DNA from: Hyphomicrobiales bacterium
Lineage (GTDB): Bacteria; Pseudomonadota; Alphaproteobacteria; Rhizobiales; JACESI01
Assembly (NCBI GenBank): GCA_013911885.1
Contig: JACESI010000001.1
Location: 124,001-188,000, forward strand
Direction of reading: 5' to 3'
Length of the DNA: 64,000 nt
Part shown: positions 27,217 through 37,168 of the stretch, piece after piece
Layout of the letters: each line of letters starts with the position of its first letter
Position numbering within the stretch: the first letter of the stretch is position 1
The notes under the pieces: generated by a model
What the model was told of the DNA's origin: nothing
The model's database searches: none
What the model saw: only the letters and a program-made list of their open reading frames with translations
Position numbers and translations under genes: made by a program

Positions 27217-28671
27217 TCAACCGAACTTCCGCAAAAACCGGATGAGGCGGTGGAGCCAGGGGTTTTTCAGGCTTGGTTTGTAGAATTCGGTCGCAGCGCG
27301 CTTGCCGATCTCGGTCATGGTCGGATAGGGTGGGATATAGCCCGTCATCGCGCCGACCTTGAGCTTCTGCGATACTGCGAGCGCCCAGACATTGATCATC
27401 TCGCCCGCGCCATGGCCAACAATGCTCGCGCCAAGAATGCGCCCTTTCCTGTCCGCAATAATCTTGATCAGGCCGATCGTCTTGTGCTCCGCCTGGGCGC
27501 GATCATTTTCCGCATAAGGCCAGCGCAGGATGCGCAAGGGGCCGTGCTTTTCGCGGGCATCGTTCTCGCTGAGGCCGACATGAGCAAGCTCCGGATCTGT
27601 GAAAGTGACCCAGGGAATGATCGCCCGGTTTTCTTTGGCGCTCATGCGGAACAGGATCGAGCGGATGACAAGGCCGGCGTGATAGCCCGCGACATGGGTG
27701 AACTGAAGCCCGCCCGCGACATCGCCAATCGCGTAGACGCGCTTGTTGGTTGTCCGCAGGGTCTGATCGACCGCGATGCCCTTTCGGGAATGGTCGATCC
27801 CGGCCTTTTCGAGATCAAGGCCGCTCACATTCGGACTGCGCCCGGTGGCAAGAAGAAGATGTGAGCCGGAGATGGTCTCCTCGCGTCCGTCTTTTTCGAC
27901 GATGACGTCGACGCCTTTGTCTGAACCCGGCACCAGGCGAATGGTCTTGGTGTTCTCGCGGATGTCGACACCTTCCCGGCGGATCTGCTCAAGCGCGATG
28001 GCGGTCAGTTCCGGATCATCCTTGCCGAAGGCGCGCATCATCTCGATACAGGTTACCTTCGCGCCAAGGCGGCGATGCGCCTGCGCCATTTCCATGCCGA
28101 TCGGGCCGCCACCAATAATGATGAGGTGCTCGGGGCATAGGGTGTTCTCAAAAATCGTTTCATTGGTGAAATAGGCAACACTGTCGAGGCCGGGGATCGG
28201 CGGCACGGCGGCGGACGACCCGGTCGCGACCACAAAACGCCGGGCGCGGATGACGTATTTCCCGGCAACAACCGTCTTTTCGTCCTGAAAACGGCCGGCT
28301 TCGGTGATGACGCGCACACCAAGCCCGGTGAAACGCTCAACCGAATCGTTCGGTGCAATTGCTGCGATAACGCCATGCACGTGATCATGGACCTTCTGGA
28401 AGTCGACCTCGGGCACCGTCGGCATAATGCCGAATTTTCTCGCCTGACGGAATGTTTCAGCCGTCTTTCCGGCGGCAATCAGGGCCTTTGAGGGAACGCA
28501 GCCGTAATTCAGGCAATCGCCACCCATTTTACCCTTTTCGAGTAGCACGACCGATACACCGAAAGCGGCAGCGGCAGCGGCGACGGAAAGGCCGCCGGAG
28601 CCCGCGCCGATAACGCAGATGTCGGGTGTGAGGATCGTGTTGCTCGTCGGGTCGTTTGCTGCTTCAGCCAT
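27217..28671 (-). CDS. mercuric-reductase-like FAD-dependent disulfide oxidoreductase
   Basis: 484-residue class I pyridine nucleotide-disulfide oxidoreductase. FAD motif GAGSGG is at 22-27 and the redox pair Cys53/Cys58 is in GGDCLNYGCVPSKAL. It has an NAD(P) motif IIGGGPIGMEMA and ATGRSPN. The C-terminal interface reads PYPTMTEIGKRAA, where lipoamide dehydrogenase has an essential HxxPTxxE histidine; that histidine is absent, so it is closer to MerA-like enzymes of unknown substrate. ATG 28671 is chosen over 28719. The TVP38 gene lies upstream on the same strand. Confidence 0.88.
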   Translation of the reverse strand: MAEAANDPTSNTILTPDICVIGAGSGGLSVAAAAAAFGVSVVLLEKGKMGGDCLNYGCVPSKALIAAGKTAETFRQARKFGIMPTVPEVDFQKVHDHVHGVIAAIAPNDSVERFTGLGVRVITEAGRFQDEKTVVAGKYVIRARRFVVATGSSAAVPPIPGLDSVAYFTNETIFENTLCPEHLIIIGGGPIGMEMAQAHRRLGAKVTCIEMMRAFGKDDPELTAIALEQIRREGVDIRENTKTIRLVPGSDKGVDVIVEKDGREETISGSHLLLATGRSPNVSGLDLEKAGIDHSRKGIAVDQTLRTTNKRVYAIGDVAGGLQFTHVAGYHAGLVIRSILFRMSAKENRAIIPWVTFTDPELAHVGLSENDAREKHGPLRILRWPYAENDRAQAEHKTIGLIKIIADRKGRILGASIVGHGAGEMINVWALAVSQKLKVGAMTGYIPPYPTMTEIGKRAATEFYKPSLKNPWLHRLIRFLRKFG

Positions 28672-28842
28672 ACGGATCTCATTCTGTCTGCGGGGAAAGA
28701 TTGGGGTTTGAAAATACAAAGACGCCGCACACTATACGATGCACGGCGCGATAGGAATCGTCGTTTTCGGTGCTGCAAGTAATGCCAGTTACAACAGCAG
28801 CCAAGCCGGGCCTTGCGTGACGCATGGTGAAAGCGCGTTCAC

Positions 28843-29592
28843 TCAGTTGCTGATTTTCTTGCGGCGTACCCATTTGATGACGATCGGGATAACAGATGCG
28901 GCAGCAAGGGCTGCAAGCCCGAGTGTCACCTTGGTGACGAGATTGGAACCTTCGACCGCTCCGCCCACCTGATCGCCAATAAAGGCATAGGCATAGGTAC
29001 CCGGAATGATGCCGATAAAGGTGGCGAGCGCGTAGCGGCTGAGGGCCATGCCGAACAGCGCAGGTGCGAGGTTTGTCACCCAGAATGGCACGACGGGCGC
29101 AAGGCGAATGGTCAGGAGGTAGTTGAAGCTGTCCTCCTGAAAACCCTCGCGCAGTTTTGCCATGCGCGGGCCCGCTTTTTCGGCCAGATAGTCGCCAAGA
29201 GAGGTTTTCGCGATGAGAAAGATGATCGACGCACCTATGGTGGCTGCAATGACCGTCAGCGTTCCGCCGATCGCCCATCCGAAAATCGCGCCGCCGGCAA
29301 TGGTGAGGAAGCTGGCACCGGGAAACGACACCGAAACCGCGAGAATGTAGATGCCGAGATAGGCGGCCATGGCGAGGAGAAAGTTGTCTTTGACAAAACC
29401 GTCGATAAGCGCCTTGTTCTCGCTCAGCGCGTCAAACGAGAGATAGTTTTGGAGCCCCGTAGCATATCCAACAGCAAGGATGACAGCGATCACCGCGAGA
29501 GGCGCAAATTTCTTCACCGTCGACAAGTCGACGCCAAAGCCAGATTTACCGGATTTGTTATCCATATTTTCAAAGGTCTCGTTGACAGACAT
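28843..29592 (-). CDS. TVP38/TMEM64 family (DedA-like) membrane protein
   Basis: 249-residue polytopic inner-membrane protein. Hydrophobic segments include APLAVIAVILAVGYATGL, LLAMAAYLGIYILAVSVSFPGASFLTIAGGAIFG and the conserved re-entrant RLAPVVPFWVTNLAPALFG. The family is related to DedA/VTT lipid scramblases. ATG 29592 is chosen because AGGAG lies 6 bases upstream; an in-frame start at 29763 is less likely. The flavoprotein gene follows 171 bp downstream, a pairing also seen elsewhere in bacteria. Confidence 0.88.
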   Translation of the reverse strand: MSVNETFENMDNKSGKSGFGVDLSTVKKFAPLAVIAVILAVGYATGLQNYLSFDALSENKALIDGFVKDNFLLAMAAYLGIYILAVSVSFPGASFLTIAGGAIFGWAIGGTLTVIAATIGASIIFLIAKTSLGDYLAEKAGPRMAKLREGFQEDSFNYLLTIRLAPVVPFWVTNLAPALFGMALSRYALATFIGIIPGTYAYAFIGDQVGGAVEGSNLVTKVTLGLAALAAASVIPIVIKWVRRKKISN

Positions 29593-30047
29593 GAGAGGCT
29601 CCTGATTGTCGTCACCCGGTTCGCGAACCGGCATTAAAATGCTCATACCATTTCCGGACTGCCGGTCATCAACATCAAGGATGACTACTTCAACAATGGA
29701 TCCGGTATGGCTTGGTCCCCTTATATGTTCATTTAATCTGACGTTGGGGTTAAAAACGCGCAAGTTGACACAGAAGTGAAATCGCCTCGAAATAGCTCAC
29801 GCTTTCGTGATTTTATCATGCCGAACCGGCAGCTGCCCACACTCTTCCAAAATCGGAACGCTTCTTTGTGTTTGGGCTCAACGGGCTTTTTAATTTGACT
29901 TTCCCTCCCCTTTGTTTCTATAAGCCGCAATCTCATTTTTGGGGCAACCAGGCATGACTGTGCGGATCGACGAATTCGCAGGGCGACCTTGGGCAGAAAC
30001 CAAACATCACTGACGACGAGGCCTGCGGACTGACGCGGGAAAGGCAC
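29593..30047. other. divergent intergenic region, TVP38 / rpmH
   Basis: 455 bp without a gene. The right part holds the rpmH promoter (29895-29924) and a leader of about 120 nt before rpmH. The left part presumably contains the TVP38 promoter on the minus strand, which I cannot place. No DnaA-box cluster is evident. Confidence 0.6.
29895..29924 (+). promoter_or_regulatory. sigma-70-type promoter of rpmH-rnpA-yidC-engB
   Basis: TTGACT (29895-29900) and TATAAG (29919-29924) are separated by 18 bp and preceded by T-rich DNA. It lies about 120 bp upstream of rpmH, the first gene of the cluster. Confidence 0.75.
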
Positions 30048-30182
30048 ATGAAACGGACATATCAACCAAGTAAGCTCGTGCGCAAACGCCGTCACGGTTT
30101 CCGTGCGCGCAAGGCCACAACCGGCGGACGTCTCGTTCTCGCCGCGCGCCGCGCAAAGGGTCGCAAGAAACTCTCGGCCTAG
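30048..30182 (+). CDS. rpmH: 50S ribosomal protein L34
   Basis: 44-residue basic protein [20 protein letters not shown] followed by [24 protein letters not shown], an unmistakable L34. It is a structural protein of the large ribosomal subunit. It is the first gene of the conserved rpmH-rnpA-yidC cluster, preceded by AAAGGC rather than a strong Shine-Dalgarno sequence. Confidence 0.98.
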   Translation: MKRTYQPSKLVRKRRHGFRARKATTGGRLVLAARRAKGRKKLSA

Positions 30183-30258
30183 GCCCTTTCGCGGACATAC
30201 CGGGCCTGTTCGGATCGTGGACGGTTTGAGCCATATCTCGAAAGAAGAATCCGCACGG

Positions 30259-30666
30259 ATGCTCGCAAGCCGAAACACACCAATCCCAGTGATCAAGAAG
30301 CGCACCGCGTTTCTGAACGTGGCAAAAGGCGTTTACATGCCGAGTGCTGCTTTCGTCATGCAGGCAAATGTCATGCCGGCAGGTGAGGGCAGGCAGGATG
30401 CTGCGTCCCGTATTGGCTTCACGGTCACGAAGAAAGTCGGCAATGCTGTTCTTCGCAACCGCGTCCGTCGCCGTCTGCGTGCGGCCGTACAGGCGCTTGA
30501 TGTTGGCCTATTTGAACCCGGTAAAGATTATGTCGTCGTCGGACGCAGGGAAACGGCGTCGATTGTTTTTTCCACCCTTTGCGCCGATCTGAAAACCACG
30601 TTAAAGAAACTTGCACATGGCGAGGGTCGCGCAGCAAGGCCGGTTCTGAAAAACAAGAAACGCTGA
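30259..30666 (+). CDS. rnpA: ribonuclease P protein component
   Basis: 135-residue basic protein that binds RNase P RNA to mature tRNA 5' ends. The RNP signature is in IGFTVTKKVGNAVLRNRVRRRL, with the preceding KKRTAFLNVAKG helix. ATG 30259 is chosen because the conserved part starts soon after. The frame is open further upstream, to GTG 30217 and GTG 30103, the latter inside rpmH, so the true start is uncertain. yidC follows 73 bp downstream; no yidD homologue lies between. Confidence 0.92.
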   Translation: MLASRNTPIPVIKKRTAFLNVAKGVYMPSAAFVMQANVMPAGEGRQDAASRIGFTVTKKVGNAVLRNRVRRRLRAAVQALDVGLFEPGKDYVVVGRRETASIVFSTLCADLKTTLKKLAHGEGRAARPVLKNKKR

Positions 30667-30739
30667 TTAACTCGCCGATGCCGGCAAGCCTGAAACCGGG
30701 CACGTGCTGGGTTGGTACGCAACAGGACGCAGTTACTTC

Positions 30740-32617
30740 ATGAACGAAAACCGAAATCTCTTCGTCGCCATTGGCCTGTCCATCATGGTGCTCCTCGGTT
30801 GGCAATATCTCGTGGTCGCTCCCCAGGACGCGAAGCGCCGTGCAGCCCGCGAGGCTGAACAGGCGCTGCAGGTTCAAAACCAGACGCAACGGCCCGCGCC
30901 TGTTGAATCCGGTAGCACGGCCACGACGCCGCAACTTCCTGGCGCCAGCGCGCCATCGGCCACCGCCCCTTCGGGAAATGCTGCAATTCCGGGTCAGGCA
31001 AGCATTGCCGAGGCGCTGAAGGCGAGCGAGCGCACAGCTATCGCAACTGAGCGGCTTGAAGGCTCGATCAACCTGACCGGCGGCCGCATCGACGATATTC
31101 TGCTGCGCGATTACCGTGAAAAGATTGAGGACGACAGCCCGCTGATCCGGCTGTTCAACCCGGTCGGAAGCACGGAGGCCTATTATGCGGAGACCGGCTT
31201 TGTGGCTGCCGCAGGCGGTCCGGCCCTGCCCAACGCGACAACGCTCTGGAAAGTCGATGGAAACAGCACCCTGTCGGTCGGACAGCCGGTGACGCTGACC
31301 TACGATAATGGTGCTGGCCTCAGCTTCCGGCGCACTTTTGAAATCGATGAGAATTACCTTTTCACCGTGACCGATAGCGTCGCCAACAGCGGCGGGGAGG
31401 CTGTCACGGTCTATCCTTACGGCATCGTCTCGCGCCGCGGCGTTGCCAAGACCGAGGGCATCTGGATCCTGCACGAGGGTCCGATTGGTGTATTTGGCGA
31501 AAAGGGACTGCACGAAATCAAATACAATGATTTCGAGAAAACCCCGGTTGTCGAAGAACCTTATGCAGACAGGGGCTGGCTCGGCATCACCGACAAATAT
31601 TGGGCGGCAACGCTAATTCCGCCATCCGATCTGAAATTCAAGGGACGATTTGCCTCGAATCTCGGAGAGATTCCCACCTATCAGGCCGATTTCTTGTCGG
31701 ACGGGTTGACGGTTGCTCCCGGTGCTGCGGTGTCGGCGGCAACACGTCTTTTTGCCGGCGCGAAGGAAACGGCACTCCTCGACAAATATCAGGACAATGA
31801 GGGCATCGAGCGTTTCGAACTCCTGATCGACTGGGGCTGGTTCTATTTCCTGACGAAATATCTCTTCTATGCGCTCGATTATCTGTTCCGGGTTTTCGGC
31901 AATTTCGGCGTTGCGATCCTTTTCGTCACGATCGGGCTCAAGATCGCCTTCTTCTGGTTCGCGAACCGCTCCTATGTCTCGATGAGCCGGATGAAACTTG
32001 TCCAGCCGCGGCTGAAGGAGATCCAGGAACGCTACAAGGATGACAAGCCACGGCAGCAGCAGGAGTTGATGAAGCTTTACAGGGAAGAGAAGATCAATCC
32101 GCTCGCGGGCTGCTGGCCGGTCCTGATCCAGATTCCGGTCTTCTTCTCTCTTTATAAGGTCCTTTATGTCACCATCGAGATGCGTCATGCGCCCTTCTTT
32201 GGCTGGATTCAGGATCTTGCGGCGCCGGATCCGACGAGCCTCTTTAATCTGTTCGGCTTGATCCCGATTGATCTGCCGACATGGCTGCCCGTTCTGGGTA
32301 TCTGGCCATTGATAATGGGCGTTACGATGTTCATCCAGATGAAGCTCAACCCGGCGCCACCCGACCCGACCCAGCAGATGATTTTCAACTGGATGCCGGT
32401 GATCTTCACCTTCATGTTGGCGAGTTTTCCGGCGGGTCTGGTAATCTATTGGGCCTGGAACAACGCGCTTTCTATTATCCAGCAATATGTGATCATGAGG
32501 CGGCAGGGGGTCGACGTCGATATTCTCGGCAATGTCGTCGAGACATTCCGGGGCGACAAGAAAAAGCCTGCGCCCGAGGCGAAAGCGGGCAAGACCGGCG
32601 CGTCCGACAAATCATAA
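30740..32617 (+). CDS. yidC: membrane protein insertase YidC
   Basis: 625-residue inner-membrane insertase. The N-terminal transmembrane helix is [22 protein letters not shown] Pro/Ala-rich linker and a periplasmic beta-supersandwich domain follow ([21 protein letters not shown]). From about residue 375 comes the five-helix Oxa1 core with [31 protein letters not shown] and IMRRQG near the end. It inserts proteins alone or with Sec. It lies within the rpmH-rnpA-yidC-engB cluster. Confidence 0.97.
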   Translation: MNENRNLFVAIGLSIMVLLGWQYLVVAPQDAKRRAAREAEQALQVQNQTQRPAPVESGSTATTPQLPGASAPSATAPSGNAAIPGQASIAEALKASERTAIATERLEGSINLTGGRIDDILLRDYREKIEDDSPLIRLFNPVGSTEAYYAETGFVAAAGGPALPNATTLWKVDGNSTLSVGQPVTLTYDNGAGLSFRRTFEIDENYLFTVTDSVANSGGEAVTVYPYGIVSRRGVAKTEGIWILHEGPIGVFGEKGLHEIKYNDFEKTPVVEEPYADRGWLGITDKYWAATLIPPSDLKFKGRFASNLGEIPTYQADFLSDGLTVAPGAAVSAATRLFAGAKETALLDKYQDNEGIERFELLIDWGWFYFLTKYLFYALDYLFRVFGNFGVAILFVTIGLKIAFFWFANRSYVSMSRMKLVQPRLKEIQERYKDDKPRQQQELMKLYREEKINPLAGCWPVLIQIPVFFSLYKVLYVTIEMRHAPFFGWIQDLAAPDPTSLFNLFGLIPIDLPTWLPVLGIWPLIMGVTMFIQMKLNPAPPDPTQQMIFNWMPVIFTFMLASFPAGLVIYWAWNNALSIIQQYVIMRRQGVDVDILGNVVETFRGDKKKPAPEAKAGKTGASDKS

Positions 32618-32627
32618 AGGCTGGACG

Positions 32628-33338
32628 ATGAGCGCGAACGACCCCCGCGGCGAGGATGCCACCGGCGCCGCGGATAAGGCGGCCCTTGAGGCGGGACGGC
32701 TTTTCTTTGCAAAGCAGTGGACGTTTCTATTGAGCGTTCCCGACATGAGCGCACTGCCGGATTTCAAGGGGATCGAAATCGCCTTTGCGGGGCGCTCGAA
32801 TGTTGGCAAATCCTCGCTGATCAATGCGCTGACCGGCGTTAACAATCTCGCCCGCGCGTCGAACACACCGGGCCGTACGCAATTTCTCAACTATTTCGTT
32901 CCCGCATCCGAGGGCAAAGCTGAAGAGGCAGGCGGCAGCTCGGCTGCGCCCGCGCCGATCGCCATCGTCGATATGCCGGGTTATGGCTATGCCAAGGCGC
33001 CAAAGCTGCTTGTCGAGCAGTGGACGGATCTTGTCATGCGCTATCTGCGCGGCAGGCCGAACCTGCGCCGTGTCTATGTGCTGATCGACAGCCGTCATGG
33101 ACTGAAGGCGAATGATTGCGAAGTGCTCGACATGCTCGACCGGGCAGCGGTCTCCTATCAGATCGTGCTCACCAAAATCGACAAGGTGAAAGCCGCGGCC
33201 CTTCGCACGGTCACCGAGGAGGTTGCGGCCAGTTTGAAAAAGCGTCCGGCCGCATTCCCTCAGATCGTCGTGACATCGAGCGACAAGGGTGACGGCATCG
33301 CCGAGTTGCGCGGCGTGATTGCGACGCTTCTCAGGTAA
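32628..33338 (+). CDS. engB: ribosome biogenesis GTPase EngB/YihA
   Basis: 236-residue GTPase for 50S assembly. G1 is GRSNVGKS (55-62), G2 is NTPGRTQ, G3 is [12 protein letters not shown]4 is LTKIDK and G5 is TSS. Between G2 and G3 there is an Ala/Gly/Ser-rich insert of about 15 residues not seen in E. coli YihA. ATG 32628 starts 10 bp after yidC. The last 8 bp overlap the end of the convergent glycosyltransferase gene. Confidence 0.95.
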   Translation: MSANDPRGEDATGAADKAALEAGRLFFAKQWTFLLSVPDMSALPDFKGIEIAFAGRSNVGKSSLINALTGVNNLARASNTPGRTQFLNYFVPASEGKAEEAGGSSAAPAPIAIVDMPGYGYAKAPKLLVEQWTDLVMRYLRGRPNLRRVYVLIDSRHGLKANDCEVLDMLDRAAVSYQIVLTKIDKVKAAALRTVTEEVAASLKKRPAAFPQIVVTSSDKGDGIAELRGVIATLLR

Positions 33339-35307
33339 GACGGCGTGCGCGCCACGGCGCGATCAGGCGTGTGACATCGCCATGCCGTGTCTTTTCCCAC
33401 AAATGCGGCGCGTGTATCAGCTGGAAGAAGGCGCGCCACCCGGCAAGCGACAGAAGCAGCCAGTATAATGGCAGCGCGAGTGCATAGCGAAACAGCCCGC
33501 GCTTGTTGCGATAGATGAGCGCGACATAGGCAAGCAGCGCATAAGTCCCCCACGCATAAAAGAAATTCCCCGCAAGAAAGGCAAGCACCGCAACGCCTTC
33601 CGCCTCAAGGCTGTGATGGATCATCGCACTGACCAGAAGCCCGAGGAAAAACGGGTAGAAAAGGGCAGACGCAAGCAGCGTTGTCGAAATCAGGTGGAAG
33701 ATGATGAACCCGGACAGGCCAAGCTGGCGAAAGGTGCGCGCCGGTTCGCGGAAATGAACGAGACAGGTCTGCATCCAGCCCTTGAACCAGCGCGTGCGCT
33801 GGCGCATCCAGACCGAAAACTGCGCAGGCGCCTCCTCATAGGTCGGCAGGTCAATCACGTCGACGCGGTAGCCATAGCGTTTCAGGCGAATGCCAAGATC
33901 GGCGTCTTCCGTGACGTTGTAGGGATCCCACGCTCCGACGGCCCGCAATATATGTGTTTTGAAATGGTTGGACGTGCCACCCAGCATGATTGGCAGCCGG
34001 AACCGGGCAAGCGTCGGCAATACCCCATCGAACAGCCCGGCATATTCGATGGCAAAGAGACCGGAGAGGAGATTGTGCCGCGCATTGTCGATGAGGAGCG
34101 GTGCCTGCACGCAGGCGACATCCGGCCCGAGCGTGAAGAGGCGGTGATAGGCGGCCTTCAGCTGGCCGGGATGAGGCCGGTCCTCAGCGTCATAGATCAC
34201 CGTATAGGCGCCGCGGGCGAGCGGCAGCGCGAAATTCAGCGCCCGCGGCTTGGTGCGGGGCTGGCCCGGCGGCACAAGCACGATTTCGATAAATGGCAGG
34301 TCGGTGGTCGCCCGGTGCGCGGCATCAATGGTCGGCAGATCATCGCTTTCCAGAATGAGTTTGATGTCGAGTTTGGCGCGCGGCCAGTCCAGCCCGGCGA
34401 GATTGGAGACCAGATCCTCCATCAGATGCGCTTCCTGATAGGCGGCCACCAGAACCGAATAGACCGGGAGATCGCTTGCGCGAATGTCGGCAACGTCAGG
34501 TATGCGTTTCTTGTTCGCGCGCAACTGGGTGGCGGCGAGGAAACGCAGCGAAATGGTAGCGAAAAACACCCCGCCAAGCATGGTGCTGATCACAAGACGC
34601 GAGAATTCGCCGGTGCTTAGCGCGAGCAGAAGAAAACATGTCATCAAAAGACCGATGAGCGCGATTATTCCGCCCGGAGAGACCCGGAAAGACGAGAATT
34701 GCGGCATGTGCATGCAAAGAAGATGCGAGGCATGGGCATTGAGCGAACCGCTGAGGGTCCGCAGATAGGCGGCCCGGATCGCAGCCGGTGGTGCAAGCTG
34801 GATACGCTGGTGCAAACGCGGTTCCACGCTGAGGCGGTAGCGCAAATGCTCGATCTCTTCGCGTTTTGGCGCGGCAACGAGGGTCAGCGTGCCTGATTCC
34901 GTTCGGCAGAGGATGCGGGGTGTGTGGCGCAGCGCCGTCACAATGCCGCCAGCCGCAGCCGAAGGTTCGATCATCGCCATCGCGGCGCCATCGGCAAGCT
35001 TGAGCCCGAGATAATCGGCGAGGCAGGCGTAGTAAGTGGCAGCGCTCAGGCAATTTGTTGCAATCGCCTCTTCATGCGCTTCAACACCGTTGAACCGTGC
35101 GTCTGCGACGATCCGGCTCAAAGTCCCGTAGGTAAAACCATGGCGCGTCAGAAAACCGATGTCGGAGGGTAAAAATCGCGCAGGATCGCCAAAGGGTTCC
35201 GGCGCGCTTTCGCCAGGTCTTAGACTTCGCTCTGGCGGTACATGGCCGATTGCGCTGGTCTCAACAGGCGCTGCCGTGCTAAATTGGGAAAGCTCGGACG
35301 GGGTCAC
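33331..35307 (-). CDS. membrane glycosyltransferase family 2 with GspE-N-like N-terminal domain
   Basis: 658-residue protein. Residues about 45-185 resemble the GSPII_E_N/c-di-GMP-effector type domain ([22 protein letters not shown]). A membrane hairpin lies near 212-262. The GT2 core has SDD (321-323), DAED (373-376), TEDAD (466-470) and RQRTRW (502-507), the D,D,D,QxxRW-like set of processive synthases. Several C-terminal transmembrane helices follow. The layout recalls phage N4 receptor protein NfrB. The polysaccharide made is unknown. Confidence 0.87.
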   Translation of the reverse strand: MTPSELSQFSTAAPVETSAIGHVPPERSLRPGESAPEPFGDPARFLPSDIGFLTRHGFTYGTLSRIVADARFNGVEAHEEAIATNCLSAATYYACLADYLGLKLADGAAMAMIEPSAAAGGIVTALRHTPRILCRTESGTLTLVAAPKREEIEHLRYRLSVEPRLHQRIQLAPPAAIRAAYLRTLSGSLNAHASHLLCMHMPQFSSFRVSPGGIIALIGLLMTCFLLLALSTGEFSRLVISTMLGGVFFATISLRFLAATQLRANKKRIPDVADIRASDLPVYSVLVAAYQEAHLMEDLVSNLAGLDWPRAKLDIKLILESDDLPTIDAAHRATTDLPFIEIVLVPPGQPRTKPRALNFALPLARGAYTVIYDAEDRPHPGQLKAAYHRLFTLGPDVACVQAPLLIDNARHNLLSGLFAIEYAGLFDGVLPTLARFRLPIMLGGTSNHFKTHILRAVGAWDPYNVTEDADLGIRLKRYGYRVDVIDLPTYEEAPAQFSVWMRQRTRWFKGWMQTCLVHFREPARTFRQLGLSGFIIFHLISTTLLASALFYPFFLGLLVSAMIHHSLEAEGVAVLAFLAGNFFYAWGTYALLAYVALIYRNKRGLFRYALALPLYWLLLSLAGWRAFFQLIHAPHLWEKTRHGDVTRLIAPWRARRLT

Positions 35308-35373
35308 TGGTCTGCGTTCGCAACGCGCCGTTCATGCCATGCCGACAAATGCAATCTGGCTACTTTACGCAAC

Positions 35374-36315
35374 ATGATCCTGCCCCACTCCCAACAGCCC
35401 CACGCTTTAGAAAGCATAAAAGGGGCACGCCAACAAGGTTCAAGACGGCTTGTCTTCTGGTGCAAGTCCGTGTGGAGGCGCGCATCGCGGTTGTTCGCCC
35501 TGTCGATGCTTCTTGCGGCAACGCCGCTCGGTTCTGTCTCGGCCGGACCGGACAAGGTCACGATCCCGCTCTTTCAAAATCCGAACACGATCACGACGGC
35601 GGGCAGTATCGCGACGATCCGCACGATACGGTTTCTTACGACCGACGATTACCCGCCCTTCAATTTCATCGATCAGGAGGGGCGGCTTGGCGGCTTCAAC
35701 ATCGCGCTTGCCCGCGCGGTCTGTCTCGAGATCAAGGCGCGCTGCACCATGCAGGCGCTTGCCTGGGAAAATTTGCAGGACGCGCTTGATCGCGGCCAGG
35801 GCGATGCGATCATTGCCGGCATTGCTGTTTCCGATAAATCGGTGCGCCGCCTCGCCTTCACCGAGCCTTATCTGCGCATTCCCGCTCGCTTTTTCGCAGC
35901 CCGCGGCTTTGCTGAAGCGCCATCCCCCGGCTGGCCGGATAGGATAAGTGTCGGTGTCCAGGCCGGCACGGCGCATGAGGCTTTTTTGAAAGCGTTTTTC
36001 CCGAAGGCGCAGCTGATGACCTTTGCGGATCAGTCAGCGCTTCATGCAGCCGTGCGTTCAGGTGCAGCCACCCTCGGGTTTTCCGATGGCGTCGGCATCG
36101 CCTTCTGGTTCCAGAGCGGCGATGCGGCGGGATGCTGTGATTTTGTCGGCGGGCCTTATCTCAACGCCGATTATTTCGGTCCCGGCGTCTCGATCGCGAT
36201 GCCGCTCGACCGGCCTGACCTCAAAGAGGTGCTTGACGAGGCGCTCCGCCGCCTGACCCGCAAGGGAACATTTTCGGAAATCTTTCTGCGGTCGTTTCCG
36301 GTCAGTTTCTTTTGA
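35374..36315 (+). CDS. periplasmic solute-binding protein, family 3
   Basis: 313-residue protein of the amino-acid-binding SBP type: IRFLTTDDYPPFNFIDQEGRLGGFNIALARAVC, GDAIIAGIAVSDKSVRRLAFTEPYL, and the lobe-2 VGVQAGTAHEAFLK. The signal sequence WRRASRLFALSMLLAATPLGSVSA lies at about residues 34-57, so either ATG 35374 gives a long n-region or GTG 35470 is the real start. No permease or ATPase gene is adjacent. It is divergent from the glycosyltransferase, which may mean a sensory rather than transport role; that is inference. Confidence 0.85.
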   Translation: MILPHSQQPHALESIKGARQQGSRRLVFWCKSVWRRASRLFALSMLLAATPLGSVSAGPDKVTIPLFQNPNTITTAGSIATIRTIRFLTTDDYPPFNFIDQEGRLGGFNIALARAVCLEIKARCTMQALAWENLQDALDRGQGDAIIAGIAVSDKSVRRLAFTEPYLRIPARFFAARGFAEAPSPGWPDRISVGVQAGTAHEAFLKAFFPKAQLMTFADQSALHAAVRSGAATLGFSDGVGIAFWFQSGDAAGCCDFVGGPYLNADYFGPGVSIAMPLDRPDLKEVLDEALRRLTRKGTFSEIFLRSFPVSFF

Positions 36316-36331
36316 CCACCAAAAGCAAGCC

Positions 36332-37159
36332 TCAATTGGCATCGGGCTTTTTGCGAAACGGCAGGCTGAGGCTCCAGAAAAGACCGATCGGCCTGGTATC
36401 ACGGTAATATTCGAGGCCGATCGCCATCCTGTCATGACCGTCTGCGGGCTGTGCCGTATAGGTGTTGAAGAGCCGGTCCCAGAACGAGAAATTAAACCCG
36501 TAATTGCTGTCGGTCTCGGCCTGACGGATAGAGTGGTGCACCCTGTGCATGTCGGGCGTCACGAAGACCTTGCGGATCATGGCATCAAGCCAGAGCGGCA
36601 GCCGGGCATTTGAGTGGTTGAATATCGCCATGCCGTTAAGCACGATCTCGAACACGAGAACAGCCGCCACCGGCGCACCGAGCGCAAGCACGATCGCGGC
36701 CTTCCAGACCATGGACAGAATGATCTCCAGCGGATGAAACCGCAGCGCTGTCGTCACGTCGAAATCAACATCGGCATGGTGCATCTGATGGATGCGCCAG
36801 AGCAGCGGCACCTTGTGGCTTGCCCAATGCTCCAGCCAGACTGCGAAATCGAGGATGAGAAAGGCTGCAATCGCCGCGAGCCAGAGAGGCACATCAAGAA
36901 AGTTGAACAGACCATAGCCATTTTGCGCGGCGAAATAGGCTGTCCCGACGGCGGCGGCCGGAAAAATCAGGCGCAGAACCACACTGTCGATCACGACAAT
37001 CGCGCCGTGGGAAAGCCAGCGTTTGGCCTTGACCGTGGCGCCATCGAAACGAACGATTTCCCGCCGGGGCTGCACGATTTCAAATAGCGCCATGCCGATA
37101 AAGATCGACGCGAAAGCCGCAAGACGGATCATCGGTTCATGATCGAGGAGAAACTGCAT
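36332..37159 (-). CDS. fatty acid hydroxylase / sterol desaturase family protein
   Basis: 275-residue membrane enzyme with four or more transmembrane segments and the three di-iron histidine boxes: HWASH (111-115), HQMHH (124-128) and HRVHH near residue 210, plus FHPLE. Such enzymes hydroxylate or desaturate lipids using oxygen. The substrate is unknown; in bacteria without sterols it may be fatty acyl chains, hopanoids or carotenoids. It is 9 bp downstream of the TerB-like gene, so the two are probably one operon. Confidence 0.9.
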   Translation of the reverse strand: MQFLLDHEPMIRLAAFASIFIGMALFEIVQPRREIVRFDGATVKAKRWLSHGAIVVIDSVVLRLIFPAAAVGTAYFAAQNGYGLFNFLDVPLWLAAIAAFLILDFAVWLEHWASHKVPLLWRIHQMHHADVDFDVTTALRFHPLEIILSMVWKAAIVLALGAPVAAVLVFEIVLNGMAIFNHSNARLPLWLDAMIRKVFVTPDMHRVHHSIRQAETDSNYGFNFSFWDRLFNTYTAQPADGHDRMAIGLEYYRDTRPIGLFWSLSLPFRKKPDAN

Positions 37160-37168
37160 CGTGATCGC

